DNA of 64,000 nt from Pleurotus djamor (taxonomy: Eukaryota > Basidiomycota > Agaricomycetes > Agaricales > Pleurotaceae), in contig JAPEVF010000041.1 in NCBI GenBank assembly GCA_029747585.1, positions 95,041 to 159,040 on the forward strand. Reading direction: 5' to 3'. The position numbers and the translations under genes are program-made. Numbering within the stretch: position 1 is the first letter of the stretch; each line of letters opens with the position of its first letter. This document shows, in pieces, positions 51,401 to 63,786 of this stretch. The notes under the pieces were generated by a model, which was given only the letters and a program-made list of their open reading frames with translations, was not told the origin of the DNA and did no database searches.

Positions 51401-52703
51401 CGGCGCGGTTCTTGAGTTATACGTGGGGGTAGGATGAGTTGGTCGTGCACTAAATCATCTGTGGTGCGTTATCATCAATTTGTTTCGGTCCAAAACGCTC
51501 ATGAATGTCTTCTTATCATCTAGAGACACCTGTAACCGCTACGTCACGGCTGTCAATGTCCTTTCTCGCATCGCCTTCCCACCCCCCTGCCTCCGCACCC
51601 CGGAACACCAACCTCCGAAAACTAGCGTGCAAACGCTAACAAGCCCCGCTAAAGGGAGGCTAGGAATACGCCAACATGATCCCTGAAGAGGGAGACGTAC
51701 CTCCCCGCCGTTCGCGGGGTATTCGAGAAGATACGAACTAGGCTGACTATGTGCAAAAGTCAAAAATTGTGCGTTTGAACCGGTTTCGCTTGGTTTTTCG
51801 AGATGATCACTGACTTGATCTGTCGTGTAGTCATGCACAACCGTATTCGTGGAGCCGCCGTCGTCGTTTCGAGCAACCTGGACTAACCCAGCTGAGCTTG
51901 GGAAGCATGGGTCACGAGACGCGACTGGACAGACGTGCAACGGGCAATTGCTCGGGATGGGGTACAGGAAGACACGGCTAGCGTATGTGGTCGCTGTCGC
52001 GAGACGCTTTGGTCGAACGGAGGGGTGGTGATGAAGGTGGAAACAAGATGACGGTCAGTCCGATTTTCTTTGAATTGGTCGGAGATACTGACCGCAATCT
52101 TCCTTGTTATGTAGGACACTCTCACCTCGTGCTGGGGGCGATCGTTTGCTCAGTCGCACCATGTTCAACACGGACACAAGTACCCATATCCTGCGTACAT
52201 ACCGACCAAGACAAAGACCCTTTGATATCTGTTGCGTCAGTGCCTCCATAGCGTCGAATACAGAGTAGAGTATATTGTGAAACTGCTACTCTACATTTGT
52301 GGGGTGAATGAAACCACTGAAAACAGTTCGTGTAGTGACTCGCGGGCTGTGTTGGTGGCAAGTTCAAGCCTTTGGCTGCCACGTTCGAAGCTTCAAGCTT
52401 CTTTGTCAACCTCGGAACCAACATCGACACCTCGTTGCAGCGGCTTGGATGTGGTTTGGGGAAAGTCTGTCATCGGGAACGACTGGAGCTGTGTATTCGC
52501 TGCGAAAGATGATCGTGGAGTGGGTTACAAACATGGAGGAGAGGTGGCTCGACCAATTTCGACGACAAAGAAGGCTCGAGGGAAGATCGAAGCAAGGTCG
52601 AAGGGGGCTCCGAGGCGCTTATGGCTCGTGGGCATCTCCTCTTGTGGATTTGTGCTTTCGGTCCACCGCATCTTGCCCGCATCCCAATCAGATTTGACGA
52701 AGA
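48475..52703. other. 4.2 kb without a recognisable gene
   Basis: Many short overlapping frames on both strands, none with family features. Two degenerate copies of a short sequence ending in GGAACACSAACCTCCGAAA occur near 51297 and 51597, the second next to a CCGCACCCC run; the same word recurs near 40190 and 63080. Single Ns stand at 49378 and 49980. The composition resembles decayed repeats. Confidence 0.4.
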
Positions 52704-54379
52704 ATGGTAAGGAGTACCTTCCTCCACTACGCAAGCTCACATTGCAACCCAAACCTAGGCGATCTTCACCGATCTTGAAGCCCAGGACGCTCTCGATATG
52801 GAGATTTCGCGTCGATACAGAGCGGATGAAATAATACGCAGGCTGCTCACGCGCAGAAACACTTACACCGCGATCTACCATCTTCCCGATGAAGTCTTGT
52901 CCACAATCTTCGTTGCTGCCAATGGAGACGCATATCGCATCACACAGACCGTGCTGAGCATGGCAAGTGTCTGTACATGGTGGAGGCAAATTTGTCTTCG
53001 GACTCCGGAGTTGTGGGCGGCAGTATCCCTCTCGCAACCCAAATGGTTTGATGAATCAGTCCGCCGCTCAAAATCCTCGCCATTGAAAATTGAAATAAAT
53101 AAGACTCGCACCCTTCCAATTTTCCACCCCGCAGTTGAAGATAACATCAAGAAAATGGCCTTATCTGTGGTGCCTGAAACGCGCAGATTCAAAGATATTT
53201 CCGTGGTTCTTCACATCGAATTGGTCTCAGTTTTCGAGGTTTCGTTCCTTCAACCAACACTTGACCTGCGAGCGCCTCTTCTCCAATCACTTACATTGGA
53301 GGCAGACAATCACAACTGGGATGACCCACCAATGATACTTCAGTCTCTTTGGACTGAGTTGATCTCCCTCCGGGCGCTCGACCTCTCGCATATTTTCCCC
53401 CTTAGAACAACACCCATGCCAGTGCTGACGAGTCTATACATTGGCATCGCGCCCACAGGCATTAACCTATCAATATCATGGGTGCTTGATGTCCTCCGGA
53501 ATGCCCCACAGATAGGAGATCTGTGTTTGCACAGAATCTCGTCCAACCTTCCAATCGTTGTTCCCAATACCCGCTCCGTGTCCCTTCCAAAGCTTCGGAA
53601 GCTGAACCTAATATGCAAGTATCTCAGAGAGTCCCAGCTCTTCTCATATCTCGAAATACCATCCTCAATAGACCAGGTCGACTTGACCTTCGAGAATGAA
53701 TACCCCATGATCGGTCCTGAACCAGATGCTGTTCATCTCCTGCGGTCCTTCATCGCGGGCCGCACATTCGACCTCACAACCCCCCTCACTATGTTCGTTT
53801 CAATTGATGATACAGGTTATAGTGATGAAACTCTTGAGTTCTCACTGTATGACCCCAAACACTCTTATCGCTGCTTCCACCNTAGCAATTGCCAATTTTT
53901 TGGCACCATCTCGACAAGAGGCTCAACTATTCACTGCGCTCCAACTTGAGCTGGTCCACAGAATTGAAATTGAAGGAGTCATGGGGATTGATGAAGCCAA
54001 ATCAACTATGGCATATGTCCTTGCCCTCTGTGTTCATCTCAGAAGCATTCAGGTTCGGCGGGTAACCATGCTGCAGTTCGACGCCGGAGGTGACGGGGCT
54101 GCCACCACAAACCCAGCCGCCCCGGTTAGCTGCCCCGAACTCAAACAGGTAACCATTTGGTGGGATGATTCATCCACACCACACAACTGGGCCAGCTTCA
54201 TCTATGTTTGCCGAAACCGCCACAGACAGGGTGTACCCATACCAAATTTATGTATTGGGTTGTGCAACATTCCGAAGAAGTATGTGGAGTATTTGAGAAA
54301 ATATACCAACCTCGACTGGGATGGGAAGGGGTCTGATGAAAGGGTCATGGAATTGGAGGGGCTCGAGAGTGACGATTAA
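52704..54379 (+). CDS. F-box protein C
   Basis: Third member of the F-box family in the window, more diverged. As in A and B, ATG (52704-52706) is followed at once by an intron (52 bp), and exon 2 runs 52759-54379. The total is 540 residues if the N at 53882 is skipped. After MAIFTDLEAQDALD come a basic helix, the F-box core YHLPDEVLSTIF, and VCTWWRQICLRTPELWAAVS. The remainder is irregular Leu-rich repeats ending with the family signature IPKKYVEYLRKYTNLDWDG. Without the N correction the gene splits into two overlapping open frames. Probable SCF adaptor. Confidence 0.85.
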
Positions 54380-57300
54380 GGCACAGATCAGATCGAATGT
54401 ATGGTACACTAAGAGACTTTGGAATAGATTGACCAGGCAGAGATGAATACGAACGTTCCAACGACGACAGACCTGTCGCCCCTCCATGTCGTCCTCCATA
54501 AAACTAGTCCGCTGCGCAAACCAGGCCCAAAGGTGACGTGCGAAGGGAGGAAGAAGCAGTGGACGCTCGGCCGTGTTGCTCACGCGTCGCCGCGCGGGTT
54601 ATAATAGATACGTTTGAGCAGCGAGGTCGATGGTACTCTTCGTTTCGACCTTTCCACGAACATCGTGAATCGTGACAAACCGTCACCAACTGTCTCACGT
54701 GAAGAATGTCTGTCCAGCGATACGCCGGAACCCCACGTCCTCCCTCCTCCTCCTCCTCCTCCTCCTCCTCTCTCTCCTCTCTCTCTCTCCTCGCCCGATA
54801 ACCGACCCAAGCAACCGCTACCACCGTCACATGTATTCTCGTCCCACAAGAACACGTCCGATCAGAGACTGGAGCTCGATGTCGCGAAGACGCTGGACGG
54901 ACTCGAGGTAGGACGGAGGACGTTGGTAAACAGTCGAGCGAAGGGATGCCGTAGGACGATAAGGGACGCCGTGGTCGTATGAGGTATGTGTGCTGCTCGG
55001 GCTGGTGACTCTGGGGCGAATGCGTGCCGCAGACGACGAGCATGAGGCTACGTCCATACGCACAGTGATTCGGAGAGGTGCGTAACCTGAACTCCCCAAA
55101 TCCGTCTTCCTGATGCCGTTCTCCGATCCCCTACACCAGCTCACCGGCCCACGAAAAACCTCCCACCTCCCCGCAGCAACAGACACGCATCATCCCATCC
55201 GTCTATCCTGCTATCTCCCATCCTTCATCCTTCCGATCACCAACTCTCCCCCATTTCGAAAGCTTCGAGGGTGTAGTTAGCGGACAAGTGGAAGTGCGCG
55301 TCCTGTCCATGTCGATGCTGTGGTTCCTGCTTGATCCTCTTCTTCTCCACGGTTTCGTTTTCGTGGATCGCATCAGCCATCTCTTGTCTTGCATGAAAGT
55401 GTAGCTGAGATGACCTGCGAGAACGTGCGAGGGAGAGGGGGGAAGGAGACTTATTGGTATGGCGCCGGTATTCAGTGAGTCGGTGCGTGCGAGGTCATGG
55501 CGCAGGCAGTGAGCAACCAGGAGGGGTAGGTATTCATCGACTTCTGCGAAGTATGGTGGCAGGGAAGGTGACGACAGCTGAGCGTTGAGATGGCGGGGTG
55601 GTCATGGTTTCCTCCCATCCGACTCCACGTCCACGTCCTCGTCCTCACGACGCGTCACGTACTGCAGCCCAACGTTCTCTTGGAGATACGAAGGAGAACA
55701 AGCACCGCAGGCTTCCGAAAAGGCCGCGTCCAAAACTACAAACAGCGGAATATCCGCCGTTAGGGCTTCTTCGATTCGCTTTGGAGTTATTGAGTACGAT
55801 GGATGGCACACAATGGATGGTTGGGTAATAGTCCCGGGAAATTGACGTTCCGGCGGGAGAAACATGGGTGTGTATGGGACAGGCGGGTGCGCGTACAGGC
55901 GGGGTTGACTTCGTGGTGGGAAATCGTGTGGCATCGGTTCACGAACGAGTCTACTGGGTGACCAGCGACGAGATGGGGTAAAGCCTCGATAGGTCGTGCA
56001 ACGAATACACCGGAGGCGGGTAGTGGATATGAGAACCCATTCGAAGAGCAGGCTTCGCATCTACTGGTCGCTTGATTTGCGTTTGACCAGCGTGCAACGT
56101 CGAGCGTCGAAGGTAGCGTGGAGAGAGAGAGCCGTTAATGGTCTTCAGAATCGAAGAAGATGAGGAAAAAGAGTATTGAGAGTAGAAGATACCACGCACC
56201 GTTGATGGATGGAGTCTATCATCCTCATGTCGCGTACTAACCAATACCCAGATCCTACATCCTCCACAGCCTCCGAGACGTGTTTACGTTGATGAGCGCT
56301 TTCGTCTTGATCATCAAATCATGTCGCGACGGGTAGTTGAGCTAAACGACGGTCGAAAGAGGTTTCTTCGACAGATGGGAAGTGGAGGTTGATGCCGTTA
56401 TGAGAGGTTGACATATAAAAGTCGTGAGGATGGCTACTCTGGGCAGATGAGCGTGTCGCGAAGGAGTCGACAGGAGAGATTGAGATTGCGGTGCTTTGGG
56501 TTGGTGAGCTTGAGGCCTGAGATGGAGGAGAAAGACTCACCAGACAGCAAATGCGCGACTGGTCGTTGAATTGATGTGACGTGAGGGTTGAACGTTGAAC
56601 GTTGAGTACGTGAGGCTTGAGCGTGACTATTCAATTGTTTCGTTGAGCAAACTTCGATGAATAGAGGAGCATGGAGAGGAACTCACAGGTTCGGAATCCC
56701 AGCTCTCGAGTTCATAGTTGCTGTGAGGAGGAAGGCCGGGCATCGACGCAGACAACGCGTACTGCGAGATGGGAGAACTGATGGTCGAAAGCCCGGCTTT
56801 CAATTTCGAGTTTGCTGAATGGTCCTTCGTCGTTGTTGATGGCGGTGAGGAAGAAAGCGGGGTCGCTGGTGAGAAAAAAAAAACCGGGAACATTGTCTTC
56901 GGTCCGAATCGGGGTCAATAGTCGTCGACCAATCAAAAATTGTCCCTGTGATGTCATCCCGGTGCCTTTCTTGGGCTTTTTCGCCGATGCAACTTTGAGG
57001 ACGATACCTTCCCACTCTCCTCCCTTCGTCGGCTGCTGCTTCATCACGTAGAATATTCTTCGCCGTCACACTGCGATCTCCAACGACAACAGTGAACACC
57101 TTCCTTCCCTTTCCCCTCCATCCTACGCTTCAGCCATCCCCGACAACCTTGCTGTCGATACCTTCAGGAAAGACCCCATATCTCTCTCCTTCCTCGGACG
57201 AGCAGCGTCACGGGGCGAGTGAGCAGCCAATGTGGCGTTCCGTGGCGGAAAGAGGAAATCGAGGGTGGAAAAGAGAGGAGTCTTCGAAAGGGTGCCTGCG

Positions 57301-58271
57301 ATGAGACGGTGAAGGGAGGGAATGTCTCGTACGACGCTGTCAAGCGGTCTCGGGTAGGTGAGAGGGTGGGTTACGGCGTGCGTAGAATCTTCTGTGACAA
57401 TGGCCAAGGAAATGAATATGGACTTGAGGTGGCAGGAGGGGGATACGAAGGCGAATGATTGGAGCATTCCGACGTCGGCTGATGAAGGGGCAGGGTTGCC
57501 GCAGTGTGTGGGTGGGACGTTAGTTGCGTTGGAACTTGAGCTCAACGCGAAAGGCCCGTCATTCTGCAGACGAAACGAGCACAAGGACGATAACACGCTC
57601 AGACAGCTGCGGTCGTGGGGGAAAGAATGCAACCGATGTCCTAAGGAAGGAACGAAGATTGGACTTGAGCTTGATGCATGATGGAGCGCGAAGAGAAAAT
57701 TCGGTGGAAGGACGGAGACGGAGGGGAGGGGGGATTGGGGATGCGCGTGGCGAGCAAAACAGGGAGGATGACCAAGGGTAGGAGACTTCAGGTCCTTGAC
57801 GTCGTCCTGTTGCATGGAGTGAAGCGATGGTATTGGAACTAGTGTGATCATCGTTAGAGGGGGGAAGATGATGTCGATGGAGATTGGTGTCGTTTGTCAT
57901 TGACGGTGAGTCAGGGATGTCGGTATTTCCTCTCGAGCACAGCACGCCTCTAACGACGACGTCCCAATAGGCTTCCTACAGAGACTTCGCCGCTCAATCA
58001 CAGCTCAGTGGTTTGTGGGTGCATATCCTATTCGACATCCAAGGAGGCCTATATGCGCGAGGGTTTCGCGAATTGGTTGATGTGAGTGACGAGATGGTGT
58101 TGCGACATTGTAGATGGTCGGTTTCCACGGAGGGTGCATGCGTGTTGGTTATGGTCTATCGGATCGAAAGGTTGAGGGAAGAGGGAGGCTTGATGTCGAG
58201 GGATCGGTTTACTTTTCTGTGGTGGATATGAGGCACGACGCGCGGTGAAGAAGGTAAGAAGTAGGACTGAC
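54380..58271. other. Unresolved region downstream of the MRH gene start
   Basis: About 3.9 kb in which the remaining exons of the minus-strand MRH gene may lie. I could not find an exon that continues its frame convincingly. Ser/Pro-rich frames at 55.9-57.9 kb are low-complexity and occur on both strands. The region includes the CT/CCT microsatellite listed separately. Confidence 0.35.
54738..54793. repeat. CCT/CT microsatellite
   Basis: Nine or so tandem CCT triplets pass into CT dinucleotides. The open frames across it (poly-Pro, poly-Leu/Ser or poly-Glu/Gly) are products of the repeat. Confidence 0.9.
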
Positions 58272-58645
58272 CCCATTGAAAAGTCGCCGTGGTCTTTGCG
58301 TATGAACGTGCCCACTTCGCTTGGATCTTCGACGTCCAATCCCCAGGTCTCGTGCCTGACTGAGCGACAGACATTCAAGGCGACCTGATGCCCTCCTTGC
58401 GTCTTGAATTCATAGTCTTTACTGTAGAAATACAGGCAATCAGTACCTTCGCTTTCAAGTACGAACATAACAACATACCTAGCTTGAAGCGGCGTCAAGT
58501 GATAGAACTTTCCGTCCGGATGGATGGTACACGGCTTTTCTTGAGCCTTTTCGCCTGTCGCAGCTGACGATACCAGCGAGAGCGAAGAAGAGATTAAAAG
58601 TACGAGGAGGAGAAGGGTCGAAGGGGATCTTGAGGTCCTCAACAT
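58272..58645 (-). CDS. MRH-domain membrane/secretory protein, 5' exons only
   Basis: Exons 58645-58479 and 58421-58272 encode the first 105 residues. A strong signal peptide (TLLLLVLLISSSLSLVSS) is followed by PCTIHPDGKFYHLTPL, then KDYEFKTQGGH, then ALNVCRSV and a VGTFIRKDHGDFS segment. This matches the start of a mannose-6-phosphate-receptor-homology domain as found in fungal Mrl1-like and Atg27-like sorting proteins. The expected remainder (second half of the domain with its Cys pairs, a membrane segment and a cytoplasmic tail) was not found in frame after the donor at 58271. The gene is either split by introns I failed to place or truncated. Confidence 0.65.
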
Positions 58646-59008
58646 CGGGGAGCCGCAGCTCGTGGTGGTCGTTGGGAAAGATATGGCACAGTGACGCAGC
58701 ACACTTCAGTCGTGGACGGTCGTTGGTCCGTGGGAACGAAATACGCGATCACGTTCTCAGGGTCTCCGTCTTCCAGTTCGAACATTTTCAAGTCCAGTCG
58801 CCTTCAGTTCTACTTCTTGCTCACTTCCCGTTCATGATATTGAACTCGACTAGCTGAAACCTTGTATTTCTCGCTTNAAAATTCATACCTATCCTTACCA
58901 CCATCGCCTCACTTTCCCATACAGTCACCGCTGTCGAGAGTCACCCAGCCAGTGCGACCGGACAAACCGCAATACTCCACGTGGATTCCTCTACACATGA
59001 GTCGCCAC

Positions 59009-60677
59009 CTATTCCACGCCGTCCCAGTCCACTTCGACGTACTTACTGAAAGCGTCGATATACTGGGAAGGAATGTTGGATCGACGGATAATCAACTTCC
59101 GGATACCATTCCCATCCTCCTTTCGTTTATCGAAGAACTTGAACAGAGAAGTCATGAGATCGTGGACTTCGAAAGAGGCGCAGCCATCTACGCGTATTCC
59201 CGTGAAAGACAACTTGTCTAGCCGATCATTTTTGGAAGGAAGGAGGTGGTGGGTGACGATAGAAAGGTCGCAATCAGCGAATTCAAGCGAGTGGAGGTTG
59301 GTGAATAAACGTAGGATATCTCCCCAGCCAGGCTCAGTTAAGAGTCTCATATATGTCGGCGGGTTAGCCTGGACTGAAAGCGCCAGGACTTGGTCAAGCC
59401 AATCCGGCGAATCAAATCGCAATAGTTGAGGTATCAATGTGTATGGGAGGCCAAGTGTTAATGCTGGCGCTGAGGATGCATTGTCGCCGTCGAGGGGGCT
59501 TAAGGTGATAGAGCCGTTGCTATGGTCCATGGACAAGTTGAAGGCAGCCAGGTCCGGTTGTGCAGAGATGAAAGTGGTGCAGAACGTCGCCAACGCAGAA
59601 AGGTAATATTGATTGATGGAACCAAAGTTATTGTGGGTTATCTTCACCGATTCCAAGGGCATCTCGAGAACTTTCAAAAGGTCGGGGCTGGACGGGTGCG
59701 TGCTCCGTATATTGAGAACGCGGAGTGATGGAAGAGGGACTTGGGCGGATGGGGTTTGGGCGGATACCACGCCATCGACAAACTCGAGAGTGACAAACTC
59801 AACGTTGGGCGTATGACGGAGCAAACCAACAACCCAATCAAATGAAACGGGTTCGTCGTGCGGTACTGTGACCAGGAGAGTTTCCAGATGCGGCATATGG
59901 GGACAATCCAAAGGAAAGACGACATTAACGAGCTCCAAGGTGCGCAGAGATGCCATGAGTCCGCGGTTGAGCGTGAATGGTCTGACAATGCCCATCTCCG
60001 GGTAGGGATTACTCCCAACTGGGTTCAACCGAAGTTTTAGGAAATGTAGTGACGATTTCAAGTCGTGTGGCATCATGCTGAGAAGGTCATCGATTTCGTA
60101 ATATGTCGCACACTCAAAGTCCATGAAGAGACGTCGGAAGCGGGAAGAGTTCTCAGATATGAACTCTTCCACAACCTCCAATTCCCGATCATTGAAAGTA
60201 TCTCGGAGATGTCCATCNGGGGGGTTCAAAGACGGAAAAATAGACACTTAAAGGCAGAGATTTCGAGCGATTTGGAAGATCCGTGGCCGCGAAAAGTACA
60301 CCTGGAGATAATGCGACAGATGTCCAAAAGCGGGGAGTATCCAGGATGATGGTTCGCCAATGAGCACAAATGCAGAGGACATTTTTCCAGCCGCCTTTCA
60401 TATTGCTGCCCGCATCTTTATCATCGCTCTCCTTGAAAGGGTCAAACATCTCCTTGTAGATGACAAAGACGTGGCTGAGGATGTCGACGGGGAGCTGGTT
60501 GATTGCGCTCAGCTCGTTCCTGCGCGAGCTGAGCCTTTGAATCGCTGATCGGTGAAAATCGAGCTCTTTGTCGATGCGATCTTGAGCATCATAGTCTGTG
60601 AGGAGAGGCTACGTAGCAAGGATCAGGTATTGATATTGAATATTGAGGAGCTATGCAAAGCTATAGGGACGCACCAT
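59009..60677 (-). CDS. F-box protein B
   Basis: Close paralogue of F-box A. ATG (60677-60675) is a whole exon, followed by an intron to 60609; exon 2 runs 60608-59009. Length is 533 residues if the N at 60218 is skipped. The N-terminus MPLLTDYDAQDRID is identical to F-box A. The F-box core reads INQLPVDILSHVF, followed by a CAHWRTIILDTPRFWTSVALS segment and Leu-rich sequence ending DWDGVE. As written, the N moves the frame between FEPP and DGHL. Like F-box A it is followed, on its 5' side, by a broken SGNH gene, so the pair was duplicated together. Confidence 0.85.
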
Positions 60678-60879
60678 TGGAGCGACTTTGAGGGTGCTCA
60701 AAGGGTGCTTTGAGGAGGGAAAGATGATTAAGCGCCAGAGCACGATTGCGGGGGGGATTCAGGGGGTCGCTTTAAGGAGCTGGTGCACCGAGACCTTCTC
60801 GTCTTCAATAGTCAATGTCGAGCTTCACGTCATATCGGATTGAGACAAAAGGGAGTCTAGGTACGAGTCAGAGAGAAAA

Positions 60880-60990
60880 ATGTTCATCACATTTGCCGAC
60901 TCCTGCACAGACGTCGTTACACGCGATGACGAACGAGAGAGTCGAGCCTGTGGTCCGTAAATTCATTCAGCTGGATTCTTGGGCCGAGGG
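60880..60990 (+). pseudogene. SGNH hydrolase remnant, copy 2
   Basis: A short stretch reads FITFADSCTDVVTRDDERES, matching the GDSL region of the broken gene at 38209 (FITFGDSHTDVVTRGDGLES). The GDS glycine is now Ala. The leader, the rest of the enzyme and both later catalytic blocks are gone. Confidence 0.75.
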
Positions 60991-61443
60991 GATTCCATAC
61001 AGATGATCACTTGCGCGGGGGTACTTGTGGTCATCGGAGTGAGCAGGCGGATAGGATCGTCTCCGGGGAGATTCGTTGAGCGATCGCAGAGAATGAGACT
61101 CGGTGGACACTGGATAATAACAAATGGAAGAGCGACCATGTCCTCTGTGAGACTGGGAACCATTTTTCTCTGAGCACGTAGAGAAAGGATTGAGTGGTAC
61201 ATCGTCGACGACTTTATTGTAGCTTGCTCCTCCAAGTAGACGTACGGTTTCTACACAGGAATCCGAAAACAAAGTGAAAGAAGCCGACCGAAAACATCAT
61301 TCTATCAGTTCACTTCTCCCCACTTTGTAACGGACTTGGAGCTTTTTCTTCTAAAGTCTCTCTTGAGTATGGAGGCAATCTTCTACATTCACCACGCCCC
61401 AGACTGAACTTGAGCTGGAAAACCGAGAGCTACCCCTCCCCCT

Positions 61444-63170
61444 TTCAGTTATAGGAGCGAACGGCGAGAACACCAATTAGCGCCCAAACACCAATCCCTC
61501 TTTCTTCTTGCTCTCTTCTTGCCTTTTCCTACTCCCCGAATCTTCTATCTCTCGTCTTCAGGCTTTGGATCGATTCGCGGCACTGTTTATCCAAGTGGAC
61601 ATGAGTATACACTGATCTTTGAATTCAATGGGGTCTATCGTGCTCATGGAAATGGTTTGAGTAGCAGGTCAGTCTCCCAAATTTCGCCGTCAAATTTACC
61701 AATCTTTTTCATTTCTATAGAGGCTCGCGATGACATTCTATGAAACGGGACCACGGGAGCTATCTTTTACACTCATTGAGTAAGCTTGAGCTTGATATAT
61801 GGCCTCCCGACTCCCAATCCTCCGATTTCATCCCTCGTCCTACATCACGGCTAACTTCACACTCAGGTCGCTGAATCGCATCGTCTAGCCGCTTGTAGAA
61901 GTGTCTCCATTTGAAAGCTACCCCAAGGTCGATTCCAAAGCCAGTCAATTCACAAGGGATTAGTGTCCTGACGTGGGTCTAGCATAGGATGAACAATGGC
62001 TTCCTCCCGAGCTATAGCCTTTATCGCAATCCAAGCAGTCTCGCTTCCCAATACGCCCGAGTCATTTTTTCCGCGGCTCTCAATGAATCTTCTGACCTCC
62101 TGCAGCGTGCCCAGCGTTCAGACCGTCGTTTTTGCTGTCGATGAGGATACGCAAGTGCCCTTCGTGTTCAGCTGCACGAGCAGGAAACCCTCATCGCAAG
62201 GTTCTTCCTGTTCTCGTATAAAAGCCTTCCAGACTCAGCGCTTGGTGCGCACATTTACGCTTACTGGTAGGCGGAGGAATAGCTTGACTGAGCGACGCAT
62301 TCTTGGGCTGGAAGAGACTGTTTGCAACGAAATCGTCAAAGGTCCGTGGTATCCACCTTAACACGCACCCAAAACACTCATCCCACCCTAGGGCGGGTAA
62401 CAAAACCTTACCCATCGTTGCTATGCTTATCCATGTCATGGAGGGCATCCCTTCCTATCACCAACACCGCCTCGGAAGACCCATATCCGAACCTTTGACC
62501 TCAGATATAGCCAAGCTGGTCTAAAGCTGCGACGGGACACCATGAACACAGATACAAAGTACGGTAGCGATCGGCTCATCCATCGGAGACGTTTTCCACT
62601 CCGTCAGATCAGTCGTCTCCGTGAAAACATGACTTTCGTGAGTTTTCTATCTGTTCTCTTGCTCCAAAAAGCGCATCGTATGTTTACCGTACCCCACGGG
62701 CAGGTATACTCGATGGATCAGTCCTCTCAAACGTCTTTGAAGTACTCCTAGACATCTAGAGTACGTGACGTCAACGGACAAAACCAACGACGGGTGGCAC
62801 GCACCTGCTACCCTTCATGGGCCTGCGTTGTAAGAGCAAGAGAACTACGCGTAGGGATAGTGCGATGAAAACTGCAAGCGGTGGTCGACGTTGTGGTGCG
62901 CTCGGAGGTGCCGGTATCACGGGGGGCTCAACTCGAACTGGTATGATTTGTCAGTCTAATGTACCTTCTAATGGTTTCCTCACTGTGCTAGGACAATCAC
63001 CGAAGAATCTATTTCTGTCAACGAGTCTCATCGCGCTCTCGACGTGCGTTTGTTTCTGCCTCTGCCTCCTGGTGCCCCGGAACACAAACCTCCGAAACTT
63101 TTACTTCGCGCACATCTCATACGTCGAAAAGCAGCGCTATGGCTCTACGAACATTATTCCAGAAACTGGG
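61444..63170 (+). repeat. Second copy of the degenerate segment at 38717
   Basis: Shares the ordered landmarks of 38717-40350: TAGGAGC..TTAGCGCCCAAA, CCCCGAATCTTCTA, a YLSSSGFGSIRGT frame, an ILxNGTTG segment and CTGGTGCCCCGGAACAC. The frame around 61530-61667 stays open longer here (HEYTLIFEFNGVYRAHGNG), so this copy may be closer to the ancestral gene. No product can be named. Confidence 0.65.
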
Positions 63171-63217
63171 AACGAACGTCAGAGTCGTGGAGGAGCGGTT
63201 AGGGTTATAGCGGACAC

Positions 63218-63480
63218 TCCGGGATACTCCCCTAGGGGAGGAAATTTTGACCCAGGGTGGGACCTGGGTTGCACACGAACAGGCAGGGGAGGCATCCTGG
63301 AAGCCCCTCCCACCTAGGGCACCAGACCACCCTCCTCTCCAACCTACCTGCACCTAGGACGACAACAGACACACCCCTGCTACCTAGACACACTACCTGC
63401 TACCCAGGGAAGCCATCCTGGAAGCCCTGCCTGGGTGTGGACACCCACCTCCCTCAACTCAGCCTACCTGGAATGGAGGG
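63218..63480. repeat. Cytosine-rich low-complexity block
   Basis: Rich in CCTAGG, CACCTAGG and ACCTGCTACC words with an approximate internal duplication (AGGAAGCC..CATCCTGGAAGCCC occurs twice, near 63290 and 63405). No coding content is visible. Confidence 0.5.
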
Positions 63481-63559
63481 GAAGTGGGTGAAGGCATCCA
63501 NCAAGCGCCAAGGCCGTTGAACGCCCAGCGAGCGCCTATCTCCGGCAAATGCTGGCCTG

Positions 63560-63715
63560 TCCACATGGGTTATGGGGCAGGAAAATTGGGCATAGGTTTA
63601 TCATGGGGTTGGAATTTGAAAAGGTAGGGGCAGGGATATGATACAGGGTTTTCATGGGTTTGGAATTTCAGTCAGTGGGGGCAGGGATATGATACCTAGC
63701 TCCTGGTGTCGGCCT
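63560..63715. repeat. Short direct repeat, two copies
   Basis: GGGGCAGGGATATGATAC occurs twice (about 63627 and 63678), each time preceded by a CATGGG-x-TTGGAATTT stretch, giving a unit of about 50 bp. Confidence 0.65.
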
Positions 63716-63786
63716 AAGCAGCTCACATGGGGAGTGCAAGGCATGATTGATGTTGGCTTGCTCACCTGGAGTAGCACGGTCGGCGT

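Noticed and set aside
54614..54982. Proline-rich protein frame over the CCT repeat
   Set aside because: The frame is open on both strands only because of the microsatellite.
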